Assembly (NCBI GenBank): GCA_938023085.1
Contig: CALHDP010000099.1
Location: 1-7,502, forward strand
Source of the DNA: an uncultured Collinsella sp.
GTDB taxonomy: Bacteria > Actinomycetota > Coriobacteriia > Coriobacteriales > Coriobacteriaceae
Direction: 5' to 3'
Length of the DNA: 7,502 nucleotides
This document shows, in pieces, positions 1 to 6,364 of this stretch (positions within the stretch are counted from its first letter, which is position 1; each line of letters begins with the position of its first letter). Under the pieces are notes generated by a model that was not told the origin of the DNA, made no database searches, and saw nothing but the letters and a program-made list of their open reading frames with translations. Made by a program: the position numbers and the translations under genes.

Positions 1-1208
1 TGGAGCTTTTGGGTCGAGATACCGATCTCGGCGCCCAGGCCAAACTCGCCGCCGTCGGTGAAGCGCGTGCTGGCGTTGGCGTACACGGCCGAGGCATCGA
101 CCGCATCCAGGAAGCGCTCGCAAGCATCCGTGTCCTCGGCAACGATGGCCTCGGAGTGCATCGTGCCGTAGCGGTTGATGTGTGCGATGGCCTCGTCCTC
201 GCTTGCCACGACCTTCACGCTCATCTCGAGCGCCAGGTACTCGCGACCCCAGTCCTCCTCAGTCGCGGCGACGTAGTCATCACCCTCGGCAAGCCCGGCA
301 TCGGCGCATGCGGCGCAGGTTGCCTCGTCGCCGTGAATGAGCACGCCGTGGTCGTGCAGCACGGCCACGACCGCGGGCAAAAACGCATCGGCCACAGCAC
401 GGTCGACCAGCAGCGACTCGGCGGCATTGCACACGCCTACGCGCTGGGTCTTGGCATTAACGATAATGTTGAGCGCCTTATCAAAGTCGGCGGATTCATG
501 CACGTAGATGTGGCAGTTGCCCGTACCCGTCTCGATCACCGGCACGAGCGACTCGCGCACGCAGCGCTGGATCAGGCCTGCACCGCCACGTGGAATGAGT
601 ACGTCGACGATGCCGCGGAGCTTCATGAGCTCGCCGGTTGCCTCGCGATCGGTAGACTCGATCATCGACACGGCCTCGCGCGGGAAGCCCTTGGCCTCGA
701 GCGCATCGGCCAGCAGCTCGGCGATCATGGCACACGAGTGATAGGCCAGCGAGCCGCCGCGCAGAATGCAGGCGTTGCCGGTGCGGATGCAGATGCCCGC
801 GGCGTCGGCCGTCACGTTGGGGCGCGCCTCGTAGACCATAGCGACCAGGCCCAGCGGAACACTCACACGGGTCAGGTCCACGCCGCTTGCAAGCACGCGG
901 TGGTCGAGCACGCGGCCCACGGGATCGGGCAGCTCGGCGAGCTTTTCCAGGCCGGCGGCCATGCCCTCGACGCGCTCAGGCGTCAGCAGCAGGCGATCGA
1001 GCAGTCCGGCCGTGGTACCCGCATCGCGCGCGGCGGACATGTCGAGCTCGTTGGCGGCGACGATGGAGTCGACACCGTTGCGCAGTGCTGCGGCCATGGC
1101 GCGCACGGCCTCCTGGCGCTGCTCATCGCTCGCCGTGGCAAGCGAGGCCGACGCTGCCTTGGCGGCAACGGCAAGATCGTGGACATACGTGGCTATATCG
1201 ACCGACAT
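1..1208 (-). CDS. proA: Glutamate-5-semialdehyde dehydrogenase (gamma-glutamyl phosphate reductase), C-terminus cut off by window edge
   Basis: Second enzyme of proline synthesis: it reduces gamma-glutamyl phosphate with NADPH to glutamate 5-semialdehyde in the cytoplasm, which cyclises to pyrroline-5-carboxylate. Reading the complement from the ATG at 1208 gives 402 codons before the window ends at ...GAEIGISTQKL, a typical ProA C-terminal motif. About 15-20 residues are therefore missing. Family landmarks are PLGLVAMVYEARPNVT (about residues 118-133), LIPRGGAGLIQRC (ending at Cys216) and GVCNAAES with the catalytic thiol Cys260. The start is fixed by an in-frame TAG 18 bases upstream and by an AGGAGAAAGG ribosome site just before the ATG. 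The gene is divergent from the S33 hydrolase at 1321 and is not adjacent to proB, which lies 1.6 kb upstream on the same strand. Identification is secure. Whether proA is expressed from its own promoter in the 112-base divergent gap is inference, since I found no convincing minus-strand -10/-35 pair. Confidence 0.97.
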   Translation of the reverse strand, partial: MSVDIATYVHDLAVAAKAASASLATASDEQRQEAVRAMAAALRNGVDSIVAANELDMSAARDAGTTAGLLDRLLLTPERVEGMAAGLEKLAELPDPVGRVLDHRVLASGVDLTRVSVPLGLVAMVYEARPNVTADAAGICIRTGNACILRGGSLAYHSCAMIAELLADALEAKGFPREAVSMIESTDREATGELMKLRGIVDVLIPRGGAGLIQRCVRESLVPVIETGTGNCHIYVHESADFDKALNIIVNAKTQRVGVCNAAESLLVDRAVADAFLPAVVAVLHDHGVLIHGDEATCAACADAGLAEGDDYVAATEEDWGREYLALEMSVKVVASEDEAIAHINRYGTMHSEAIVAEDTDACERFLDAVDASAVYANASTRFTDGGEFGLGAEIGISTQKL

Positions 1209-1251
1209 GGGCGGCCCTTTCTCCTAGAAGTTTGCAACCATGGTAGCCGAT

Positions 1252-1282
1252 TTGCGCATGACCCCGCCCGCGGCGGTAGAAT
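1252..1282 (+). promoter_or_regulatory. Possible sigma-70 promoter of the S33 hydrolase gene
   Basis: TTGCGC (1252-1257) and TAGAAT (1277-1282) are separated by 19 bases, which is long. They would start transcription near 1289 and give a leader of about 32 bases before the ATG at 1321. The site sits in the divergent gap with proA. On the other strand a TTGACC (1289 to 1284) overlaps the -10, but I found no matching minus-strand -10 at normal spacing. The placement is sensible and the match is moderate. Confidence 0.35.
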
Positions 1283-1320
1283 TGGTCAACCCGAAACACC
1301 GCAACGAACGGAAGACTCAC

Positions 1321-2739
1321 ATGGCCCTCATCGCTTCGTACCACGTCCCCGGCCTTTACGTCGAGGACCACAGTATCGACGTCCCCCTTGACTGGCGCGG
1401 CCTGGAGCCGATGCTCCTGGCCGTCGGCAGCACCATGCGCCGCGGCGCTATGCCGGCACCCATCGCCGGCGCGCCCGAGAGCATCAAGCTCTTCTACCGC
1501 GTGGTTTGCGCGCCCGACCGCATCAACGACGATCTGCCACTGCTCCTGTTTTTGCAGGGCGGCCCCGGCGGCGAGAGCCCGCGTCCGCTGTCGCCCACAA
1601 GCGACGGCTGGATCGAGGAGGCCGTCAAGCACTTCCGCGTGGTCCTTCCCGACCAGCGCGGCACCGGACGCAGTAGCTGCGTGGACGGACGCACGATCAA
1701 GGCACTGGGTGATCGCGCAACGGCCGCCGGCGCCGATACAGCACACTCGCAGGCGGACTACCTCAAGCGCCACCTCGCCAGCTCCATCGTGCGCGATTTT
1801 GAGTACCTGCGCCTAGTGGGCTTTGGAGGCAAGCCGTGGGTCACGCTCGGCCAAAGCTACGGCGGTTTTTTGACGCTGAGCTACCTGTCGCTCTTCCCCG
1901 AGGGCGTGGCGGCGAGCTTTACCTGCGGCGGAATCCCCCACGTGCCGGCGAGCGCAAGCGAGGTCTACGCGCACACCTTCCCGCGCATGGCCGCCAAGAC
2001 GCAGCAGTATTATGACCGCTACCCCGCCGACGTCGAGCGCGTGGCAGCCCTGGCCGATGCGCTTGAGAAGCAGAAGCCCGCGCTGCCCGACGGCTCGCCA
2101 ATGACGGTGGAGCGTCTGCAGCTTATGGGCAGCGACTTTGGCATGAAGCCGAGCTTTGAGCGCATGCATTGGATTATCGATCACGCTTTTGTTGACGGCA
2201 ACGGCACGCTGACCTGCGGCGCCTCGGTATCTGACAGCTTTTTGATGCGCGCCTTCGAGCGCACCAACACGCGTACAAACCCGCTGTACTGGACACTGCA
2301 GGAGTTCATCTACGCCGACGGCGACACAATGCCCATTCGCTGGGCCGCGGCAGAGGAGAAGGCCCATCGCGCCGAGTTCGACACCCTCGCGCGCCCGCTC
2401 ATGTTTACCGGCGAGGCCATGTTCCCGTGGATGTTCGAGCAGATGCCCGAGCTTAAGCCGTTTAAGCCCGCCATGGACCTGCTGATGGAAGACACCAGCT
2501 GGGACAAGATCTACGACCCGCAGCGACTGGCGTGCAACGAGGTGCCCCTGCAGGCCGCGGTGTATTTCGACGACATGTACGTGGATTCGGGCCTGCAGCT
2601 TGATACGCTCAGCCGCGTGGGCAAATCGCATGCCTGGGTGACCAACGAGTTCGAGCACGACGGCCTGCACGGCAGCGTGGTATTCAAGCACCTCTTCGAC
2701 GAGGCCCTCAACCGCGGAGACCTGCGCCGAATCTTCTAG
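1321..2739 (+). CDS. Alpha/beta hydrolase, S33 family, proline iminopeptidase-like
   Basis: A 472-residue cytosolic serine hydrolase with no signal peptide. The oxyanion-hole region is LQGGPGGESP (residues 78-87), where S33 peptidases have HGGPG. It is followed by DQRGTGRSS (111-119) and the nucleophile elbow GQSYGG with Ser179. The C-terminal part has DDMYVD (417-422), which probably holds the acid, and NEFEHDGLH (442-450), which probably holds the catalytic His446. The long lid between them is typical of the larger proline iminopeptidases, which remove N-terminal proline from peptides. That activity is inferred from family resemblance; another aminopeptidase or ester specificity is possible. 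The start at 1321 has GGAAG (1310-1314) six bases upstream. An in-frame ATG at 1240 lies upstream of the likely promoter and lacks this support. The gene lies between proA and proB but on the opposite strand. It converges with proB on a shared terminator. Confidence 0.88.
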   Translation: MALIASYHVPGLYVEDHSIDVPLDWRGLEPMLLAVGSTMRRGAMPAPIAGAPESIKLFYRVVCAPDRINDDLPLLLFLQGGPGGESPRPLSPTSDGWIEEAVKHFRVVLPDQRGTGRSSCVDGRTIKALGDRATAAGADTAHSQADYLKRHLASSIVRDFEYLRLVGFGGKPWVTLGQSYGGFLTLSYLSLFPEGVAASFTCGGIPHVPASASEVYAHTFPRMAAKTQQYYDRYPADVERVAALADALEKQKPALPDGSPMTVERLQLMGSDFGMKPSFERMHWIIDHAFVDGNGTLTCGASVSDSFLMRAFERTNTRTNPLYWTLQEFIYADGDTMPIRWAAAEEKAHRAEFDTLARPLMFTGEAMFPWMFEQMPELKPFKPAMDLLMEDTSWDKIYDPQRLACNEVPLQAAVYFDDMYVDSGLQLDTLSRVGKSHAWVTNEFEHDGLHGSVVFKHLFDEALNRGDLRRIF

Positions 2740-2740
2740 C

Positions 2741-2794
2741 AAAGGAGTGTCCCCCACCTGCCGGCACAAAAGAAACGTCCCCAAGTGCCGGCAC
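2741..2794. repeat. Two degenerate 27-base tandem units forming a REP-like hairpin
   Basis: Units 2741-2767 and 2768-2794 are abutting direct repeats with 19 of 27 positions identical, including A-rich starts, a CCCCA core and the shared end TGCCGGCAC. The unit ends also form an inverted pair: TGCCGGCAC (2759-2767) and GTGCCGGCA (2785-2793), nine base pairs with a 17-base loop. The block starts two bases after the hydrolase stop codon. Its AAAGGAG looks like a ribosome site, but no gene follows. The arrangement resembles short dispersed REP-type elements found between genes. Whether other copies exist in the genome cannot be told from this window. Confidence 0.5.
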
Positions 2795-2795
2795 G

Positions 2796-2843
2796 AGAAA
2801 GACAGCGCTGCGGGAAACGATCCGCAGCGCTGTCTTTCTTTAT
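2796..2843. terminator. Bidirectional intrinsic terminator between the S33 hydrolase gene and proB
   Basis: A perfect 18-base-pair inverted repeat, AGAAAGACAGCGCTGCGG (2796-2813) and its complement (2822-2839), with an 8-base loop. The A/G-rich outer end makes the 3' arm U-rich in both directions (TCTTTCTTTAT on plus, TCTTTCTC on minus). It lies between convergent genes. The TAA of proB (2842 to 2840) abuts the stem directly, so the same hairpin serves both transcripts. Confidence 0.9.
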
Positions 2844-3967
2844 GCAAATACGATCAAGTTATCCCTGTGTATCGCCGGCTTCTCGGCCAGGTTAGCGAGC
2901 AGGCGGTTGCTGGCGATCTGGTCCTGGCGGCGGCCGGCGGCAAGTTCCAGCACGTCCGAATCGGCCTCGGCGATACCGCGGGCGACGACCATACCGCTCG
3001 GATCGCACACATCGAGCACATCGCCCTCGGCAAACTGGCCATCGACCTCGCGAATACCCACCGCAAGCAAGGAAGAGCCACGGCTGACCAGCGCCTTCGC
3101 AGCACCATCATCGACCGTCACCGAGCCATGCGCCTTGTCGCCCAGTGCGATCCACAGCTTGCGGGGTGCGATGTCCAGACGCTCCGCCGGCGGATCGAAC
3201 AGCGTGCCCACGCTCTCGCCGCGGGCGAGGCGCACGAGCGCATCGGGCTCCTCGCCCGAGCAAATCACGCTCTGAATGCCCGCGGTCATGAGAATGCGGC
3301 TCGCGCGAATCTTGGTGATCATGCCGCCCGTGCCCACCGAAGTCGAAGAATCGCCTGCCGAGGCGATAATCTTGGCATCGATCTTATGCACGACCGGGAC
3401 GAACTCGGCCGTGGGGTCCTCGTGCGGATTGGCGGTATAGAGGCCATCGATGTCCGAGAGCGTCACGCACAGATCGGCAGAAACCAGGCAGCTCACAAGC
3501 GCCGCCAGCGTGTCGTTGTCGCCAAACTTGATCTCGTCGACGGTGACGGTATCGTTCTCGTTGACGACCGGCACCACGCCCAGCTCCACCAGGCGCAGCA
3601 GGGCGTCGCGTGCATGCAGGTAGGACGTGCGGCGGGCCGTGTCGTGGCGCGTGAGCAGTACGAGCGAGGTGAGCAGGTCGCGCGCATGGAACTCCTCGTC
3701 GTAGGCCGACGAGATGATGCACTGACCAGCCGAGGCGCAGGCCTGCAGGCTCGGAAGGTCGCCGACCGGCTTGCGGTCGAAGCCCAACACGGGATAGCCG
3801 CAGGCGATAGCGCCCGAGCTCACCACGACCAGACGCCAGCCGAGCTTGCGCAGCGCTGCGGCCTGATCGGCAAGCCCGCCGATAAAGGAGCGGTTGACCT
3901 TGCCGTCGGCGCCCACCACCGTGGACGAACCGATCTTTACCACCATCGTTTTATAAGAAGTCGTCAT
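2840..3967 (-). CDS. proB: Glutamate 5-kinase
   Basis: First committed enzyme of proline synthesis, phosphorylating L-glutamate with ATP to gamma-glutamyl phosphate, the substrate of ProA. It has 375 residues, close to the 367 of the E. coli enzyme. The amino-acid kinase domain (about 1-258) shows VVKIGSSTV (9-17), VVSSGAIACG (48-57), NENDTV (136-141), FGDNDTLAALV (148-158), SDIDGLYTANP (171-181) and GTGGMITK (212-219). A C-terminal PUA domain follows (about 267-365). The kinase is normally feedback-inhibited by proline; I cannot judge this from sequence. The ATG at 3967 gives the usual short N-terminus, and a TGA lies two codons upstream, so no longer start exists. However, no Shine-Dalgarno sequence is visible; the bases just before it read TTGGTTTGACGT. 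It lies 79 bases downstream of pncB on the same strand and ends at the shared terminator. Confidence 0.97.
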   Translation of the reverse strand: MTTSYKTMVVKIGSSTVVGADGKVNRSFIGGLADQAAALRKLGWRLVVVSSGAIACGYPVLGFDRKPVGDLPSLQACASAGQCIISSAYDEEFHARDLLTSLVLLTRHDTARRTSYLHARDALLRLVELGVVPVVNENDTVTVDEIKFGDNDTLAALVSCLVSADLCVTLSDIDGLYTANPHEDPTAEFVPVVHKIDAKIIASAGDSSTSVGTGGMITKIRASRILMTAGIQSVICSGEEPDALVRLARGESVGTLFDPPAERLDIAPRKLWIALGDKAHGSVTVDDGAAKALVSRGSSLLAVGIREVDGQFAEGDVLDVCDPSGMVVARGIAEADSDVLELAAGRRQDQIASNRLLANLAEKPAIHRDNLIVFA

Positions 3968-4005
3968 ACGTCAAACCAATCAACTGTTCAGCGAACGGCC
4001 GAGCT

Positions 4006-4039
4006 GGCGGCCAAGGGAGCGTGACTCGCCCCTACCGCC
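4006..4039 (-). other. Imperfect hairpin in the pncB-proB gap
   Basis: On the minus strand GGCGG pairs with CCGCC (4039-4035 with 4010-4006). Inside it AGGGGCG pairs with CGCTCCCT with one bulged base, closing a 5-base AGTCA loop. No U-run follows, so it is not a standard intrinsic terminator. It could be a transcript-end or processing structure after pncB, or a leader element of proB. The remaining bases of the 79-base gap hold nothing else I recognise. Confidence 0.3.
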
Positions 4040-4046
4040 CAAGGAA

Positions 4047-5552
4047 TTAGTGAGCCCAGGGGAAAGCCGAGGCCGCGGCCATGTTCTTGCGCACGAGCTC
4101 GTCGCGCACCTGAGCCAGGCCCTGCTCCATGCCCACAACATAGGTCTGCGGGTACAGGAAGCGCTTGAAAGCTGTGTCCAGATGATCGAGCGCCCAAGCA
4201 CAGCGCTCGCGCGCGTCCTGGATGCTCTCACGCGGAGCCACCGCACTGCCATCGCGCACGATCGGCACCAGCAGCTCGCGATACTCAAGTTCGGACACGT
4301 CGGTCACCAGGGCGGCATCATTCACGGCCACGAGGGTATTGCCGCGCGCGGCGCCCTCCCCCGCCAGATGGTCCTCGTCGTAGATCATGTCGCAGACCGG
4401 GCCGCCAAAGCCGTCGTAATAACGGCGCACGCGCTGTACGCCCGGGATCGTGCGCTTATAGGGCTGCTCGGAGAGCTTGACCACCGGCGTCCACGGGTCG
4501 GCCTCGCTCGCACGGCGGGCGGAAAGCTTGTACACGCCGCCCAGCGCCGGCTGGTCGTAGCAGGTCGCGAGCTTGGTACCCACGCCAAAGCTATCGATGG
4601 GCGCGCCCTGGTCGAGCAGCGACTGAATCGTGTACTCGTCCAGGTCGTTGGACACCGAGATACCCACATAGGGCAGGCCCTCGGCATCAAAACGGCCGCG
4701 AACATACTTGGAGAGCTTGGCAAGGTCGCCGGAGTCGATGCGAATAGCCGACAGGCGCTCGCCCACCGCCTCCATCTCCTTGGCAACCGTAATGGCATGC
4801 TCGCAGCCCTCGCGCACGTCATAGGTGTCGATGAGCAGCGTACAGTTCTTGGGACTCGACTTGGCAAAGGCGCGGAAGGCCTCGAGCTCGGAATCGAAGC
4901 TCATCACCCAGCTGTGCGCATGCGTGCCAAAGACGGGAATACCGTAGCGGCGGCCGGCGAGCACATTGGACGTAGAGGAGCAGCCGGCAACGTAGCTCGC
5001 GCGCGCAACAGCCAGGCCGCCATCGGGACCCTGGGCGCGACGCAGGCCAAACTCGGCAACGGGACGGCCGTCCGCCGCCAGCACCACGCGCGCTGTCTTG
5101 GTGGCGACAAGCGTCTGGAACCCGACGATGTTGAGCAACGCCGTCTCGAGCAGCTGGCACTCCAGCGCGGGGCCGGTGACGCGTACCATGGGCTCGCGCG
5201 GAAAGACGAGCTCGCCCTCGGGCACGGCGTCGATGTTTACATGCGCACGAAAATCGCGCAGGTAGTCGAGGAACGCAGGCTTAAACATCGCGCCGCCGGC
5301 CGGGGCCTGGAGCGAGGCGAGGTAGTCGATGTCCTCGGGCGTAAAGCGCAGATTCTCGACCAGCTCGGGCAGTTCGGCGGTGCCGCACATGACGGCATAG
5401 GCACTGCCAAAGGGATGGTCGCGGTAAAACGCGGTAAAACAACCCTGCTCATTGGCCTTGCCGCTCTCCCACAGGCCCTGGGCCATAGTGAGCTCGTACA
5501 GATCGGTGAGCATTGCGATGTCGGTGGGATGAGAGATGTCGGTCAAAGCCAT
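4047..5552 (-). CDS. pncB: Nicotinate phosphoribosyltransferase
   Basis: Converts nicotinate and PRPP to nicotinate mononucleotide, coupled to ATP hydrolysis; this is the entry step of the Preiss-Handler NAD salvage route in the cytoplasm. The protein has 501 residues, matching the longer bacterial type (B. subtilis YueK-like) rather than the roughly 400-residue E. coli PncB. Landmarks are TDLYELTMAQG (16-26), EFGLRRAQGPDG (167-178), the FGTHAHSW loop (208-215) in which His213 is the likely phosphorylated histidine, LLIDTYD (239-245), IRIDSGDL (270-277) and the phosphate-binding GVGTK (323-327). The start at 5552 has GAAAGG seven bases upstream and begins a normal family N-terminus. An in-frame ATG at 5609 would add 19 unlike residues and lacks such a site. 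It is followed by proB on the same strand, with no metabolic link evident, and preceded by the small membrane-protein gene. Confidence 0.96.
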   Translation of the reverse strand: MALTDISHPTDIAMLTDLYELTMAQGLWESGKANEQGCFTAFYRDHPFGSAYAVMCGTAELPELVENLRFTPEDIDYLASLQAPAGGAMFKPAFLDYLRDFRAHVNIDAVPEGELVFPREPMVRVTGPALECQLLETALLNIVGFQTLVATKTARVVLAADGRPVAEFGLRRAQGPDGGLAVARASYVAGCSSTSNVLAGRRYGIPVFGTHAHSWVMSFDSELEAFRAFAKSSPKNCTLLIDTYDVREGCEHAITVAKEMEAVGERLSAIRIDSGDLAKLSKYVRGRFDAEGLPYVGISVSNDLDEYTIQSLLDQGAPIDSFGVGTKLATCYDQPALGGVYKLSARRASEADPWTPVVKLSEQPYKRTIPGVQRVRRYYDGFGGPVCDMIYDEDHLAGEGAARGNTLVAVNDAALVTDVSELEYRELLVPIVRDGSAVAPRESIQDARERCAWALDHLDTAFKRFLYPQTYVVGMEQGLAQVRDELVRKNMAAASAFPWAH

Positions 5553-5559
5553 GGGGCGA

Positions 5560-5565
5560 CCTTTC
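5560..5565 (-). promoter_or_regulatory. Ribosome-binding site of pncB
   Basis: GAAAGG on the minus strand, seven bases before the ATG at 5552. It decides this start over the in-frame ATG at 5609. Confidence 0.75.
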
Positions 5566-5622
5566 GGATGTGTGGTGCAGAATTTGAGGGTTGAACGAGA
5601 GTAGAGCATGCGGACATGACGC

Positions 5623-5636
5623 CCGATGCAAATCGG
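5623..5636 (-). other. Small hairpin directly after the stop codon of the tail-anchored protein gene
   Basis: CCGAT-TTGC-ATCGG on the minus strand: five base pairs and a 4-base loop starting right after the TAA at 5639-5637. There is no U-run, so at best it is a weak terminator or 3'-end stabiliser. The other bases of the 84-base gap before pncB hold no clear promoter, only a weak extended -10-like TGCTCTACT. Confidence 0.25.
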
Positions 5637-6089
5637 TTAGAGCAGGCCCATGCTGGTCAGGATCGTGTAGCCCATAAAGACGACGAACGCGATGAGGGCA
5701 AGGATAATGATGATTTTTTGAGCCGGCGCCATGCCAGGGATCTCGTTCTCGCCCGTAGGCTCCTTGGAGGTAACCATGCGCTGGGCAAAGGTCATCTCGT
5801 CACGGCTCGGCTTGGGCTCGACGGACTTGGGACGAGCGGCCTTTTTAGGCTGAGGTTTGGGCGCGGCAGGTGCAGGCTTCGCAGCAGTGGGCTTGGGCGC
5901 GGGCGCCGGTGCGGATGCGGCGTTCGCGGCGACCTCCTCGGCCTTCGCACGCTCGGCACGCAGGGCAGCCAGCTCCTCACGCTCGCGACGGGCCTCTTCC
6001 CGAGCCTCGCGGCGGGCCTTCTCAGCGCGGAGCTCTTCCAACTCAGCGCGCTCCTCGTCGGACAATGGTTGGGACTCAAGCTCGGCCAT
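5637..6089 (-). CDS. Small tail-anchored coiled-coil membrane protein of unknown function
   Basis: I do not recognise a named family. The 150 residues fall into four visible parts. Residues 10-57 are a highly charged Glu/Arg/Ala helix with heptad-like spacing, probably coiled coil. Residues 58-95 are an Ala/Pro/Lys-rich linker of low complexity. Residues 96-122 are a short polar segment. Residues 125-145 (KIIIILALIAFVVFMGYTIL region) are a single transmembrane helix, followed by only five residues. With no signal peptide, the predicted topology is tail-anchored with the helical part in the cytoplasm. The start at 6089 follows GAAAGGG by seven bases; the longer reading from 6125 would begin inside the tRNA terminator and is rejected. 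The leader is only about 20 bases long after that terminator. It could be a scaffold or envelope-associated protein, but there is no functional evidence here. Confidence 0.8.
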   Translation of the reverse strand: MAELESQPLSDEERAELEELRAEKARREAREEARREREELAALRAERAKAEEVAANAASAPAPAPKPTAAKPAPAAPKPQPKKAARPKSVEPKPSRDEMTFAQRMVTSKEPTGENEIPGMAPAQKIIIILALIAFVVFMGYTILTSMGLL

Positions 6090-6096
6090 GGTACAG

Positions 6097-6103
6097 CCCT
6101 TTC
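6097..6103 (-). promoter_or_regulatory. Ribosome-binding site of the tail-anchored protein gene
   Basis: GAAAGGG on the minus strand, seven bases before the ATG at 6089. It fixes the start there. It lies four bases past the T-run of the tRNA-Ala terminator. Confidence 0.75.
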
Positions 6104-6107
6104 TTTT

Positions 6108-6139
6108 AAAAAAAGCCGCCGACACAATGTCAGCGGCTT
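6108..6139 (-). terminator. Intrinsic terminator of tRNA-Ala
   Basis: On the minus strand AAGCCGCTGACA pairs with TGTCGGCGGCTT, 12 base pairs around a TTG loop, followed by a run of seven T including the stem end. One pair is U-G on the minus strand but would be a C-A mismatch on the plus strand, which supports minus-strand use. It begins about 14 bases after the tRNA 3' end. Confidence 0.9.
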
Positions 6140-6153
6140 ATCAAATCCAAGGG

Positions 6154-6226
6154 TGGAGACGAAGGGAGTCGAACCCTCGGCCTCTGCCATGCGACGGCAG
6201 CGCTCTCCCAACTGAGCTACGTCCCC
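6154..6226 (-). tRNA. tRNA-Ala, anticodon CGC
   Basis: The 73-base complement folds as a full cloverleaf. The acceptor is GGGGACG/CGTCTCC, with the G3-U70 pair that marks alanine tRNAs and discriminator A73. The D arm is GCTC...GAGC, the anticodon stem is CTGCC/GGCAG with loop GTCGCAT, and the T arm is GAGGG-TTCGACT-CCCTT. The anticodon CGC (6193-6191) reads GCG. The 3' CCA is not encoded: the DNA reads ACCC after the acceptor stem. Position 32 is G, unusual for a base that is normally a pyrimidine. It has its own promoter and terminator, so it is a single-tRNA transcription unit. Confidence 0.97.
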
Positions 6227-6239
6227 AGGACAAGTCGAT

Positions 6240-6267
6240 ATTTTACCTACGGCTCGCCAACTGTCAA
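6240..6267 (-). promoter_or_regulatory. Sigma-70 promoter of tRNA-Ala
   Basis: On the minus strand a consensus TTGACA (6267-6262), a 16-base spacer and TAAAAT (6245-6240). Transcription would start near 6233, seven bases before the mature tRNA 5' end. This is the strongest promoter in the window. Confidence 0.85.
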
Positions 6268-6283
6268 CGCCCAATAACCAGTC

Positions 6284-6360
6284 TTTTTGGGACGGAGCTT
6301 TTTTGACTACCATTCGCCCGATGATTTTTTAATCCCCGTCCCAGAAAAATCATCGACGAA
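6284..6360. repeat. Overlapping inverted repeats between the radical SAM gene and the tRNA promoter
   Basis: Stem A pairs CGATGATTTTT (6319-6329) with AAAAATCATCG (6345-6355), 11 pairs, extended by TTCG/CGAA at 6313-6316 and 6357-6360. Stem B pairs TGGGACGG (6288-6295) with CCGTCCCA (6336-6343). The 5' arm of A lies inside the loop of B and its 3' arm outside, so the two could form a pseudoknot or exclude each other. Neither stem is followed by a U-run on either strand, so this is not a textbook terminator, though it lies where the radical SAM transcript should end. The motif TTTT(C)TGGGACGGRG occurs twice in opposite orientation. Confidence 0.55.
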
Positions 6361-6364
6361 CGCA

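Noticed and set aside
9..1391. A 460-codon plus-strand open frame opposite proA
   Set aside because: It is an antisense shadow of a clearly identified proA and runs into the S33 hydrolase gene in another frame; no coding signature.
1813..2847. A 344-codon minus-strand open frame opposite the S33 hydrolase
   Set aside because: It crosses the bidirectional terminator and mirrors the codons of a gene with intact catalytic motifs.
2747..4024. A 425-codon plus-strand open frame opposite proB
   Set aside because: Composition is that of an antisense shadow; it starts inside the REP-like repeats and has no family motifs.
4050..5594. A 514-codon open frame on the plus strand opposite pncB
   Set aside because: It mirrors the pncB codons exactly, gives a His/Gly/Ala-rich protein with no family motifs and has no ribosome site. 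It is a by-product of high-GC codon bias.
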